From Lichtheimia corymbifera B2541 (Eukaryota; Mucoromycota; Mucoromycetes; Mucorales; Lichtheimiaceae), in the NCBI GenBank assembly GCA_000697475.1, contig JNEU01000588.1, forward strand, positions 1 through 64,000: a DNA stretch of 64,000 nt, in the 5' to 3' direction. Each line of letters begins with the position of its first letter. Position 1 is the first letter of the stretch. The position numbers were made by a program, and so were the translations under genes. This document shows, one piece after another, positions 32,831 through 45,160 of this stretch. The notes under the pieces are model-generated. The model was not told the DNA's origin, ran no database searches, and worked only from the letters and a program-made list of their open reading frames with translations.

Positions 32831-35693
32831 ATGTCTTACGTGAAATCAAGAAAGAAGGCACGTATGCCTCATGACCATGAGTCTGACAGTGAAGAAGGAG
32901 GCGATGCCGTGAGTGACACCAATTCAGCAATGACCTCTGACGAAGACTATGACGACGACTCGTTAGGCGACGACACCAGCAGTCAGAGCGACAGTGGTGA
33001 CGAAAGTGCCAGCTCAGACGAAGAAGAAGAAGAAGCGAGTGACGACGACGACGACGCAAAGGACAAGACCGATACTGCTGTTGGTGTTGAAGAAAAGCAG
33101 AATGCGTCAACCTCAGGCACAGCAGATATAAAACAAGGAGAAGAAGAATCCACAACGCCTCGTAAGCAATAGTATTCCGTCACGTTATTTCATGTAGGAT
33201 TGACATGAATGTTATATAGGTCCTCCAAAGACGGATAATCTCAACGAGCGTGAAAAGCAGATCATTGAACGACGAGAATATCGAAGGCGTATGGCTGAAG
33301 ATCCCAGTTTTGTACCCTATGTTGGCGGGTTTTGGAGCCATGATGATCGATACAGGAGTGATGCATTAAAGCCCACGACGGATGATAAGGATCAATCTTC
33401 ATCAACACCTCGATTTGTTTCACCGCAACAACCAGCAGAAGCACCACCACCACAACAAAGACGACGTTATCCAAATCGTAATGTTCGTCGAAAGGTCCCT
33501 GAGGAAGTATTGAATCAACGTTGGGGTCATGATGGATATGAAGAATTGATGCGGATGGAGGAACTTGAAGAACGGGAAGGTCGTAAATTCAGCACATTGG
33601 ATGAATATTATCGATCAAAGCGTCATGGTGGCAACAACAATAAGCAGCAGTACCAGTCTCGTAATCGTCGTATGAAAGCGGGTATACCCGATGGTGCTGG
33701 AGCAAGTAGTCAATGGCAACAGGCTGAGACCATGGTGGAGAGCTTTGATCAACAATGGCCAACATTGGGAACGACTGAAAAGGAAGATACTGCGGCTAAT
33801 AAGGAGTGGGAATCGACTACCCATGAAGACAAAGAGAATGAACAATGGAATTCTACAGCAGCAGCAACAAAGGAAGATGAAGGGTGGGGCTTGACAGCAA
33901 CAGCAACAAAGGGAGATGAAGGATGGGGTTCTGCAGCAACAACAACAAAGGAAGATGAAGGATGGGGTTCTGCAACAGCAGCAGCGAAGGAAGATGAAGG
34001 ATGGGGCTCTACAACAACAACAAAGAAAGATGAAGGGTGGGGCTCTGCAGCATCAACAAAGAAAGATGAAGGATGGAGCAACATTGAGCAACCCCAGACA
34101 ACAGGATGGGATCCAACCAATGCTGCAGCGGAATGGAAGCAACAACTTGACACCAAGCAACGGAATGGCAAAGGTCAACAATCCAAATCAAAGCAACCCA
34201 TGTCACGTGGCACCAGTGATACCAAAAAACGCCCACCAGCATCCAAAAAACCAGTTGTCAGCAATGAGAAAGCAGAAGAAGAAGTTGAATGGAAGGCCTT
34301 GGCATCATGGGATACTAAAAAAGTTAGCAATGATGTTAACTGGAAAAGCGATGCGATTGCACAAGAGAAGAATATCAAGACTAACGGTGACGACAGCTGG
34401 AATGCATCTTTACCATGGGAAGAAGAAAATGGAGCGAAGTCAACAACTGACAGTGGCTGGGGTGATGCCAACAACCAAGCCGCTGATGGTGATGATGGCT
34501 GGAAAAAAGCTGCTGATTGGGGACAAAGCACGGGTGGATGGGCTTCGACGACTTCTGTTACTACTAATGGATGGGGTGATGCTTCTTCTGCTTCCAACAA
34601 AGCTGATGGATGGAGATCAAATTCATCTGGCTCATGGCGTAATACAGAAAACAAGGAACGAGAACAACGTCGTGGTCGAGGTTACTTATCACAAAAGAAG
34701 CCATTGGAACCGACTACCACCAAATCCAAGCCCATGTCAAAGCACGCCAAGCCATTCTCACCTTCACAGCCCATCAATACGACACCCACTTTACCATCAG
34801 CAGCAGCATCAGAACCAACATCTGCTCCCGAGAACACATCATCAGTATACGCATTTGCAACTGAGCCATGGCAATCATCCGGTTCCCCACGTGATGATGC
34901 ACGTGGTCATGAGCGTTTTATTGAGGATCAAGAAGACCAAGAATCGGATGTGGAGATTATATTGGAAGCTGATACATCAGCCAGTGCCAGCCGTAGTGAA
35001 GTGGATACTGCAACACCACCCCGACAACGTGATCTAGAGGGCAATTGGCGAAGACGTGATCAACAGGGACCAGTGGTTGATGAAGGTGATAGTGGGAAGG
35101 ATGATATGATGGCCTCTCATGCAGCAGCAGCAGCAGCAGCTCAAGCAGCAGCAATGCAACAAGGAATACCCTATTTTTATCCACCTGCTATGGGAGGTTA
35201 CATGCCTATGCCACCGTATCCAATTCCAATGCCCATGACATCTGCTCCTGCTGGAGTACCACCGTCAGCTATGATGCCAGTAGTCACTAGTGCGGCTCTT
35301 ACTGATGCTGCTGGTGCAGCTCCTTCTCCTCCTAATGCAACATCCACACCACCCAATGGAACTAGCACCGAATCGCCAGACAATGGATCCTATATGCCTT
35401 CTAGCTTTGAAGCCAATGGAATGGTCTATTATAGTGTCAACCCATCTGCCATGTATCCGTACTATTACTATCCAGCCCCTATGGCAATGCCCATGATGGC
35501 AGCACCACCACCATCACAACAACCACCTGGCGCTGATTCTCCGCATCAACAACAAGGCACTGATAATTCTGCTGATGATGGATGGGGTCCTGAACCAGAT
35601 CATAGTGCTCAAGATAGTGGATGGGAACCTGACAAGAATACACAACAAGCTTCTTTCAATCCTCCTTTTCATTATTATCCTTCTTATTCATAA
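32831..35693 (+). CDS. Barentsz/CASC3-like (Btz/SELOR domain) protein with WG/GW repeats
   Basis: Two exons, 32831-33161 and 33220-35693, give 934 aa. An acidic, serine-rich start (to about residue 110) precedes a Btz core with REYRRRMAEDPSFVPYVGGF, FWSHDDR and, further on, EEVLNQRWGHDGYEEL. These are the eIF4AIII-contacting blocks of the exon-junction-complex protein CASC3/MLN51. Residues from about 325 hold six tandem units of about 12-13 aa of the type KEDEGWGSATT. Further isolated GW, WG or W-in-acidic-context sites follow (DSGWGD, DDGWKK, TGGWAS, TNGWGD) and two close the protein (DDGWGPEP, DSGWEP). The C-terminal third is P/M/A-rich with tyrosine clusters. The repeat resembles Argonaute-hook proteins, but that role is inferred. 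Btz identity is good. Confidence 0.88.
33865..34080 (+). repeat. In-frame tandem repeat encoding six WG units
   Basis: Six units of about 36-39 bp start near 33870, 33908, 33948, 33987, 34026 and 34062. Each carries aa(a/g)gaagatgaaggatgggg then a variable A/T-coding tail. Unit lengths differ by whole codons, so the frame is kept. Confidence 0.85.
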
Positions 35694-36033
35694 TCCCTTT
35701 TTTTCCTTGCACACACTCATCACATATATACACACTCACTCCCACCCCTTCTCACAATTCCCCTTTTACCATCACACACATACACTTTCTGCTCTGATCT
35801 GCATCAATTCCCGTTTTCTCGCCTTTGTAAATCATGCATCCTTTTTCTACTTTTTGACATGGGAGGGGTTAAAATCGATCATATATACTTTTTTTTTGGT
35901 CCCAACATCAATCCGCATTGCATCTGAAAATAGTTATAGGATGAGCTGCTTGCAAATATAATTATATTGGTAGATAATATGATGATGACGGTAGAGAGAG
36001 AAAAAGAGAGATAAAAAGGGAAAAACGAAAGAA
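35694..36033. terminator. Convergent 3' region between Barentsz and LIM-RhoGAP genes
   Basis: T-rich and CACAC-rich sequence follows the Barentsz stop, and A/G-rich sequence follows the RhoGAP stop on the other strand. No gene is seen. Confidence 0.35.
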
Positions 36034-39000
36034 TTATCGGGCATTTGCAGATGTGGCAGCGGGAGCAGAGGATGGTATCATGTCATTGTTGTTGCAAGTA
36101 GGTGATGTGGAGGAAGAGGGAGGGGTAGCTGAGAGAGGAGGTGAAGCCATTGTTGCTGACCCGTTTTGTGTTTGTTTGTGATGATGGCGAATATCAATGG
36201 GTGATGATACTGGTAAATCTGGCCTTTTAGGTGATGTGTTTTCATCCGTGGATGTTGCTGCTACAGTCATGATGGCTGCTGGTGAAGAGTTTTGTCGTGG
36301 AGGCATCGAGGGGGAAGAGGAGGATCCAAGTTCACCTGCAACCCTTGATTTCTTCAATTGCATCGCTTCCTCACATTTTCGTAAGATATCTCGAGCGCTC
36401 GCTTCCATGTCCTCTTCGTCAAATGATAAATTCTGTAATGGCACAATGATATCTTCAGGAACCTATCATACATACCAGTCATGTTAGATTGAATGACTTT
36501 TTCTACGCACACACACATCTTACATACCGCACAAAACTCTTCTTGATACTGCAAAAGCATATGGATGGTATCAATGACGGTGGCAGAAAACAATTCATCT
36601 TTGAGTGGATCCTTGTTCTTGGAATACAGTACATTGGGTGCCAGCACCGTTGCAATGTTCATCAAATCCATCTTGCTTCCATTTCCATCCTCAGTCTCGG
36701 CAAAAGTCGACACCCACTTTAGAAAGAGGAACAGCACTTCCATCGTGTCTCGATTGGGTTTCGGTAATAAACAGCATGCCAGATGCAGTACCCGCTTGCG
36801 ATCTTGCTCCGATCTGATTTCTACATATTCATGCGCGTGTGAGTCGTTGTCTATTACCCAAATCCATCCTTGTAGATACTCACTGCTCACCACGGTAAAC
36901 AACTTGTACAATTTGTAGGTCAACAATGGCTCTGGCAGCTCACGTAAAAACTTTTTGATAAGAGCAGCCACCTGCACCGGGGTCTCGTTGGATAAATGCA
37001 CATTATTCGGATTGGCGTCCATCTCATCGCTCAGTTCTTTTAATCGTCGAATGTTGCCATTTTTACGGAAAATGCCTTCCACGGACATGTCTATGTAACA
37101 TGGTTTGTTAAAACACCTCCTCTTCCTCTTGCCAATTCATCATTCACTTACCCATCCGCTTCATGGCTGATATGCTATCATCAATAAATGTGGGGATACG
37201 GATACGACTTGGCCCAGCGCCCAAGTTCGACTCGACGCCATTCTTTTCAACCAGCATATCCAATGGCACGCCAAAGGTTCCCTCTATCGTCACATCTCAG
37301 TAATCCTTCAAATGGCCCACCCACTCACTCAATCATGATTTACCTTTAGATTTCTTGTTGCCTCCGGCTCTGAGACTAGTGACAAATTTTCCCCATAATG
37401 TCGAATTCTTTTTCTCATCAATCAAATCCACCAGCTCTTCCAGTGTAAAATGGTCCTTGAGCAACTCTTCCAAATAAAGCACGGCAATATGCTTCACCAT
37501 GAAATGATTCAATGCACTAAGTTCGGCAATGTATGTAAACTTGGCCACAGGCTTGACCTTTGCATAGGCTGAAATGGAGGTATGCATAGGAGGACGTTGT
37601 TGTTGCTGTTGCAATGATTGTGTTGACGGAATGGGTTGTGCCGCTGTTCTGGCATCTCCACTGTCACTAGGGCTGGGTGTGGGTATAGCTGTTCTTGCTG
37701 TCTCCAGTGCAACGCTATCATCTTGGCCACCCTGATTTGCAACATAGGCGGTGTTGGGACTGGGTGTTTCCATCAACGTGGATCGTTTGGCAATACGGCG
37801 TGAATCAGTGAGCTTTCTACCGGTGCTGGTGGATTTCACACGCTTGATATCACCCAGGTGGATGGTTTCCTTGTTGGCATTGTCGTCTTTGGATGGATTA
37901 TGATAGTCATCATTGGTGGTTGGGTTAGTTGCTGCTGACATGACCGCTGCTGCATTAGCGACATTGGCTGGTGGTTGGTTTTGTACAGGTGGCGTATCTA
38001 GTGAGATCCAACAAGTTAATTTCTCTTCCCTCCCCCCTCAATCCATCATGGCATAACTCACCTTGCAATCCCAATAATTTGTAGAGTCGTCGATGTGTGA
38101 ATCGTAGCAAGAATGAAAACTGCTGTAGTTGTGATACACGTTCGAAGCCTTGCATAAGATCAGGACCAGGTGTTGAACATAGCTTGCATAAAATGAGTGA
38201 TTGCTTTGTATCCCAAAACGCCGATTCATATTCGTCACGAAGAGGTGCGCAGCACTTTGAACATGCAAAACAGCGGTCGTGCCAACGCATATGCATCAAT
38301 CGATAACATTGATCATCACAAATGGTATTACACGCGTGACATTGGTCAGTTGCAAGGGGAGAGTCCAGGTCACTTGATGTGTAGCGTTGCTTATTGGCAA
38401 GTTCAACCAGCTGACTTAAGAAACGACTGATGACAATGGATTTTGTATCTTGCTGCTTTGCTTCCTGAAATAGTAGATGATATATATAAATGCCATGTCA
38501 TGCATGATAAAGCATAGACTTACCAGTTTCAAAGCAGCCTTTAAACCAACTCGGATTAATCCCTTGAGAAAGTGAGCTAAACGAGTGACCAATGATAAAA
38601 GATCTTCGGTGATGCCCATTCGCCTTAGACCGGTCTCTTGCGTTTGTGATAGCAGGGTGAAAAAGTTGATAATCTTTCTGCATAGCATGCGTGATTCCCG
38701 CTCGTGTTGAAAGTCCGGTAGTGATTTGGCGTGGTATTGTGATACGAGATCGTCAATGGCAGCAAACAAGACCTCCACATGGGTAACAAAGTAATCAGCC
38801 ATCCTTAATCCATCACCATAGCTTCCTTGGGAGACATGGATCAGCATATCAGAAATGCAAGCTGCAGCCGATTCTATATGTAAAATGTCTGTGAGTACAT
38901 GCATAACATTGCATATGACCACTACCATCCTGCATCATTTACCTTCAAATGCTGAAAGCACGGTCCATATACGATATACTTTGTCTTCCATGGCAACCTG

Positions 39001-39857
39001 AGATTCTCGAAGCTCATCAATCGTCATTTTTGTAACATCTAAGGAGAGAGAGAGAGAGAATGAGTCGCTGTTCTTTTTGACAAGAATGAGGGGCATTTAC
39101 CTCGCTCTTGACGGTCAGCTTGTTCGCCGTCTTGTGCCACCTTGACATTCCAAAACTGGGAGAGAGAGAGAGAAAGAGGAACATGTCAATTAAGCATAGG
39201 TTGTGTGTTTGGGGGGGGGGAGGATGACAGTCTTACCTTGTGGATCATGTAACATTCTGGGTGCCAATGTTCATCGACATTATTTCGAGGGATCTCCACA
39301 AATTGTTTAAGGATGGCCGTTTCACAACCGGAGCATTGAATAGCGAATTTGATCGAGTAGTGATAGTGACAATAGACATTGTTGTCATGTTCGTAGTATG
39401 AATCTTCAGGACCAAACACAACAGAGCAAGCGCTGCAACAGAAATGCTCCAAATGGAACTTTTTGCCAACTGCCGTAATATAGGGTCCCCTGAGAGCGTC
39501 CCCGCAGCTTTCACATACAAGGTTGAGTCGTCGAAAATAGTCTCGTTCACAAAGCGGTTGCTGGACACCGTGGTCGCCTTCAATGGGAAAGAATCGTGAA
39601 GCAACAGGTTCATTGCAATCCTACATTGAGAGAAAGAGAGAAACGCTGTCAAAAGGGTGCATAGGTCATGTATATGCTGATTTGAGACATACGAGACAAC
39701 TGAAACAATCCCAGTGAAAAGTGCCGTCTAATGCGCGTACATATTCGCCTTCAATCAAGTGCTGGCATTTGGTGCAATACAAAGTAGATGTTGGGCATGG
39801 TGGAGCCAGTTGATCACAACAAGAAGCGTCAGTGGATGAGCACTCTGGCGGTGACAT
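36034..39857 (-). CDS. LRG1: LIM-domain Rho GTPase-activating protein (Lrg1-like)
   Basis: This protein stimulates GTP hydrolysis by a Rho GTPase, in fungi typically Rho1, controlling wall synthesis and polarity. From the ATG at 39857 (exons include 39693-39857 and 39237-39620) it carries LIM zinc-binding modules in order: CTKCQHLIEGEYVRAL..FHWDCFSC, CESCGDALRGPYITAV..FCCSACSVVF, CSGCETAILKQFVEI and, around 38250-38330, CHACNTICDD..HDRCFACSKCCAPL. A linker with a polyglutamine run (about 37590) leads to the RhoGAP domain: GTFGVPLDMLV, then SVEGIFRKNGNIRRL with the arginine finger, IKKFLRELPEPLLTY and NIATVLAPNVLYS. An S/T/P-rich tail ends at 36034. At least eight short introns are present; I did not fix every border. 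Domain order and number match Lrg1. Confidence 0.93.
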
Positions 39858-40840
39858 TTCGCAAGGACAAACGGGCGAGGGTCAAAGAAAAATGAGCGAA
39901 GGGGAGGAGAAGGAAAAGGATAAAAGAGTAAAAAGAGAAATAAAACGAGGGCGAGGGGTGGGGGAAGTAGATGTGGACCTGGCGTATAGACAAGATAATA
40001 AAAGAGTGGACAAAAAAGGAACGAATGTTAGCGAGGTTAAAAAAAGGTACAAATATCCAAGAAGAGCGAAAGAGAAAGAGAGAATAAAGGTAGCTGATTT
40101 GATGCCTGAGAAGGAGTCAAAGGCACACACACACACACACAGATACATATTGTGATCCCCCATTCAGTCTGCCTTTTTTTACACTCAGCAACAACCATCG
40201 ATTCAATAATAATAAATACATTTGCTTTCATGCACACGTCTCTATTGCCATGGAAATATATTTGCCATGTCATTAACAACATTGGTGGTGATCGCATGGT
40301 TTCGCCATGTGTTTTGAGCAAATCATTGTGTCGCACAATTCGACTCACATAAAACAAACAAAGGATATTGCTTTATCCAGTATACCCCATTTCATGACCA
40401 TAGTAAAATCATCCAGGTTTCAATCAAGGATAGGATGTTGAATGAGGTCACTCGTATGCTATTTCAGGATAAGTGAGTACGAATCCCGCTACAATCTTTG
40501 CGGAAGAGGACGAGAGAGAGAAAAAAAGACTCGAGGTCGAGATCATGCGTCTGATCTGTGTGACAAAAAGGTTATCCCTTTTTCGTGCAACATCAGTAAA
40601 GTTTACGGATCACACGGCATTATACAGAATTCTTGACAACAATGGTCACCAACTATATATATACATTCAACTTTATTACCACCACTACCACTACCATCCA
40701 TCTAGAGAAAGAGAGAGAGAGAGAGAGGAACGTATAATACATGATTGGAATGTTGATACAATGGTGATGCTATTCTTCTTTAAAGGATGATGATGAGGAG
40801 GAAATTGTACAAGTTGGTGATGATGATAATAATATAAAGA
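39858..40840. promoter_or_regulatory. Region between the LIM-RhoGAP start and the KDM3-like gene's 3' end
   Basis: 39860-40100 read on minus is strongly CT-rich, the likely promoter or 5' UTR of the RhoGAP gene. A (CA)9-like run lies at about 40124-40141 and a GA run at about 40702-40722. I see no gene. Confidence 0.45.
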
Positions 40841-42757
40841 CTAATCAGCTAGCATAGCATCGTGCCAGGTGAACAGAATGGTATTTCGAACTTGAAGAGC
40901 ATCTTCTCGGCGTACTTTGGCGAATTGATTGGTCAAGTCGATGCAACGTTCAATATTCTCAGGGCTAACAAAGTCATATGCACACTTGACTGCACTATGG
41001 TAATTGGCGACTTGATGGGCACATCCAGCTGGAATATACACTGCATCACCGGCGTTTTGATAAATACGCCAACTCGATATCCCGTATTCTTGTTGGAAAC
41101 GGTTACGCAGTTCATTGTTCAAATACAGCCATTGGTCGTGAATGGGGTCAGCAATGGGTCGATTTCGTTCCGCGGCAATTTTGGTTAGAAATTCTCGTAG
41201 GTGGGGAAGCGCTTCATATGGATAAATATCCCACACGGCACCGGCATCTTCATTGGTCGCATATGCGTAACACATGATGTTGACAGCATCGGCCATGTCA
41301 CAGTGCAGGTTTGTGGTACCCACTCCATCATCTCCCTTTTCGGATCCGTACGCGATAAACATCTTGGGACCAAGATCAGGTGGTAGCTGGCTTTTGGGAA
41401 CACGATTGCAAATGTTGAAGTAGCCTTCGGGTGTGCTGTACTCTTTGACCGGTAAGCTATCCATGAATGAATGATGAAGATCCGGAAAGCACTTTTCAAA
41501 GTCGTCTTTGGGTGGCCAATCCTGTCAGAAAAATAAACAGTCAATCATCCCATCCCATTTTCAACTCCCCATTCTCCTTTTCCTTTTTACCTTGATTTTA
41601 TACATTGGTGATGTTCCAGTCATGGGGTCATAATTGGGTCGTTTCACTGGATCATCAAATCCACGAAAGAAACTCTCCACTTGCATGTCTTGTCGCTCTC
41701 CCGTATGGCAATCAATCACCTCTGCTATTTGTTCCCCATACTTTCTGATAAAGTTCTTTGGTGACCATGCCCTCTGGTTGTTGGCCATCATGGCATTCCG
41801 TACTTGCATAGGCTTTCCTTGTTTCCAATACTGCTGAAAGATGTCGAGTGTGATCAAGGTCCCATCAATATCAAGATATCCATTCTTTGAATATTTATCA
41901 ATAAGAGCGTCGGTGATGTTGATGCTGCATTTAGATTCCTCCTTCTTGGTGTTGCCATCATCATCATCGTCCTTACAATCGGCTGCTGATGTGCTGTTGC
42001 GTTCATTGTCATTCTCCTGTTTCTTCATTGGTATGCTCTCCTTATCGTCGATGATGGTATCACGTGCTGCGTCATGGTCAGTGCTGGTGCTGGTAGATAG
42101 CAATTCATCCATATCCATATCACACTGCTCCAGGATATTGTCAATCACGTCACTGTTCAATTTCTCCATGGGAACCATGTGGCTCTTGTCGTGAAGTCGA
42201 TGGTATGTACATCTCGAGGATTTGACGCTCCATTCTTGTTGGTTATAGCACCATGGACACATATCCAGACCGCATACGGCACACATGTAGTGGGCATTAA
42301 AAAGAGTCGTCGAACATAAATCACACATGTGTCTATCGCCTTCGGTTGGAGGACGCCGTCGAACCTTGCTGCCATGCTGCTTACGCTCCTTGACATCTGC
42401 CTGCAGAAGTTTGTAGAGGCCTTTGCGTATATTGGAAAGCAAGTGTCTGCGCTGCCTTTGTACATGCCGTATCCGTCCATGCTTGAAATACTTGCTCAGC
42501 GTATCAGGTCCATGATAATTGACAAAGTGCGGTATCCTGCCTGATTTATCACTGCAATCAAACCCACGAATCTTGTAGAAACGGCAATCGACCGGATTGA
42601 GGCGGGTGCAGGCTCGGCACATATTGTAGGGCTTGCAATCATATGGCTTGAAAGATCGGCATTTGGTCGATTGCACGGTGATATTGGCGGTCGTGTCTTC
42701 AAGTGCTTGTTGAATGTCTGCACCAGCCAAAGGACACTTTGACCTTTTCGTGTTCAT
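40841..42757 (-). CDS. KDM3-like JmjC-domain protein, putative histone H3K9 demethylase
   Basis: Two exons, 41591-42757 and 40841-41521, give 615 aa. The N-terminal half has cysteine-rich zinc modules: KPYNMCRACTRLNPVDCRFY and HMCDLCSTTLFNAHYMCAVCG followed by CPWCY. An acidic low-complexity linker precedes the JmjC domain. This includes NLHCDMADAVN (Fe-binding His and Asp) and, about 115 residues later, GCAHQVANYHSAVK with the distal Fe-binding His. The C terminus LTNQFAKVRREDALQVRNTI resembles KDM3/JMJD1 proteins. The Fe(II)/2-oxoglutarate site looks complete, so activity is plausible; the H3K9 substrate is inferred from the family. The start is ATG 42757, the only in-frame ATG upstream of the first cysteine cluster. 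Confidence 0.9.
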
Positions 42758-43310
42758 TGGATCAGCAAACTGTAGGAGCTTGGATAAAGCGATGCAGTCG
42801 GTGGTGTCGGAATGAAGAAGAAGGCGTAAAAAGGGCGTGCTATAATGGCTATGCACCACCACCGTGCACCACCACCACCACCACAATTCGGAATTCCTCC
42901 CAGTCAAAGCGCACGCAGCCGTCGACAAAAGAATCAGCTGATGTCTTTTTTACCCATCAACCTTGGAAACATGTGAATCAGGAACATGAAACCTATCACC
43001 ATTACCCACACACACACACCATGCTCTACACGGTTGCTATGGGCTATGTAAACCTTAAATTAGCATGGCAATCTGATAACAGATCCGATCTCCCCCAATA
43101 TTCATCCTGTATGCATATATATCATCAACAAACCGTTGATTGTTAAACAGCTTTTCCTCAACATCACCATCTAATATATATCATCCTTGATTTGCATAGT
43201 GCATGGTTGATATGTTGTCTATTATGAAATGCAAATAAAACGTCGACATAGTTACCATCTTGGCACCTTTTTTATTCCCACCAACAAACAATCCAAACCA
43301 TGGAGTATCA
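42758..43310. other. Intergenic, upstream of the KDM3-like gene
   Basis: It holds the promoter side of the KDM3-like gene and the 3' flank of the next minus-strand gene. A (CCACCA)n-like run lies at about 42854-42885. The long in-frame extension upstream of ATG 42757 contains a Trp run from this repeat and is not believed to be coding. Confidence 0.4.
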
Positions 43311-44813
43311 TTATTGTATCAATTTCCAAGCATATATTTCAACGATATTGTTAAAAAGGCCTATCACTAGCTCATCTTGTCCATCTGCATTCACGTCCCC
43401 TACGGTGATATCTTGTGGCCAATCGCTTGTCTTGATTTCGGAAATCAACTAGATATTCATGTTTAAGTTGATCGTGGCAAACAATGAATGCATTCACTTA
43501 CCTCGCCATGACTATATATCCGAATACAATTCGCAAGCCCAACACAAGCTACTAGATCTGGTTCATTGTCTGGTAAGCAGGTCGGCCGAAAAGTCATAAT
43601 CTTGGAGAGACCAAAGCCAACTTTAAACCAAGGATGAATCTACAAGGTTTACAAAGTCAGGATCATTGCACTGTCCCCCTCACACCCTCTGACTGCCATT
43701 TGTATAATACCTCTCCATCAACCATAATATACACAGATCCATCCTGACCTCCCAAAAGTACTTGATTGGTGTCAATCACAGTATCTGTATCGGCATGATA
43801 TTTAGGTCTTGATGTTTCAGATGATACTCGAAAACGTCTTGCAGATGATGTGGATAAAAAGCGACCTGTTGCCATCTAATATACCCTGTGAGTTGATTTC
43901 CCTGATATGATGGGCATTTCTTACCGATTGAATGACTGTTGGCACACGTATTGATTGGATTCTTTTCCCATCTTGGATAAAGTGTACAAAGGGCCAGCCA
44001 TCACACACCAAGAGAGTACGTTGGGGATTGTTGAATCGATCATTGAGAATGGCGGATAGTATACAATGAATGCCTACAGCACGATATCGATTCTATATAC
44101 TGCTAGTGTTAGATGTTGAATCATCACCCTCCCCTTTTGCTTCCAAATTTACCATGCCTAGCGTTGCTGTTGTCTTTGATTCTCTACCAATATCCAATGT
44201 CCAGAAGAGCTCACGTGGATGAAAACTTGTCACTTGGCCATTCATGCTTCCGGCAATAATCTCGTATCCCTGTGCTATGCATAAGATGAGCATTCACAGC
44301 ATTGGATAGAACGCGCGTACCATTTTACCTTCCATCTCATGTATACAAATGTGTGTTGCTGGTGAACCGACATCCAGTTTACTCAGAAACCGTTGACGCG
44401 AGAACATGGTCACCACGCCGTTCGAGTCCCCCACAACCAGATCTTGAACTCGTAGACCTGTCAGATCGTATAAATGCATTGCCTGGATCGAGCCACCTTT
44501 GGTTTCCATGAGCACTTCAGGAGGCTATAAAGGCGAGAATTGAGCGTGTGTGCGTGTGCATGCATGGGCATGGGCGTACCTTGGATTGATTCAGAATGAG
44601 AATACGACCTGCTGTACTTCCAATAAGGATATCGTTTTCTTCAATAAGCTCTTCCAGGAAAGGTTTGCCGACTGCCAAACAATTGATTGGATCCTGAAGC
44701 TTTCGACTCCATAGTTTTTCATATTTGAGCTGCCAACGAGCACTTGTGTCCATAATGATGATAATTGTCCAAAGAAGAAGAGGAAGGGGATGCGCCTTGT
44801 TGCGTTGAATCAT
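43311..44813 (-). CDS. FG-GAP/beta-propeller-repeat protein (ITFG2-like?)
   Basis: A multi-exon gene runs from ATG 44813 (or 44753) to the stop at 43311. Repeated blades of the type LVVGDSNGVVTMF, EIIAGSMNGQVTSF, VLLGGQDGSVYIM and, at the end, GDVNADGQDELVIGLFNN carry the DxNxDGxxD calcium-loop pattern of FG-GAP repeats. There is no signal peptide if ATG 44753 (MDTSARWQ) is used. With ATG 44813 a hydrophobic stretch LLLWTIIIIM precedes it. The layout resembles ITFG2, a KICSTOR subunit of the TORC1 nutrient pathway, but I cannot separate this from other FG-GAP proteins by eye. Exon borders visible include 44580|44524. The last exon ends VEIYAWKLIQ. Confidence 0.72.
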
Positions 44814-45160
44814 GCTATCTCAAGTCCGCCATCATCCACAGCACAACAGCATAAGACACGTGAATCCCTTTGAGGGTCATCTGCCAACTTGCATCCCACA
44901 CCATTTGAAACACATGGAAAATAGGTACTGTACCCATCATCATAATAGTCAATGCATGCATTAATACCTCTTGTTGCATCATGCTTAACATTCAGGAACA
45001 CTCTTTTATAAAAGATCTTTTTCACCATCTATCTTGTTTCTTTCCTTCGCCCTTTCCTTCCCCCACTCAAAATCTCCTCTGTACACCCACACAACTGATC
45101 TTCTTCTTCTTCTTCTTCTTCTTCTTCCTCTCTCTCTCTCTTTTTCACTCTTTGAAAATT
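44814..45160. promoter_or_regulatory. Divergent promoter region with a (CTT)n/(CT)n leader before the SLC49-like gene
   Basis: About 45039-45152 is almost purely pyrimidine on the plus strand, including ttcttcttc.. and ctctctctc.. runs. It ends 10-20 bp before ATG 45161. Neighbouring genes diverge. Confidence 0.55.

Noticed and set aside
33749..34171. 140-codon minus-strand frame rich in HPSSSF repeats
   Set aside because: It is the antisense of the WG-repeat exon of the Barentsz gene, kept open by repeat composition.
40480..40500. gagtacgaatcccgctac, resembling a tRNA TPsiC arm
   Set aside because: No acceptor, D or anticodon arms can be folded around it.
42758..42928. In-frame upstream extension of the KDM3-like protein with a Trp run
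   Set aside because: It starts at a non-ATG codon and its Trp run comes from a CCA-rich microsatellite; the ATG at 42757 is the better start.
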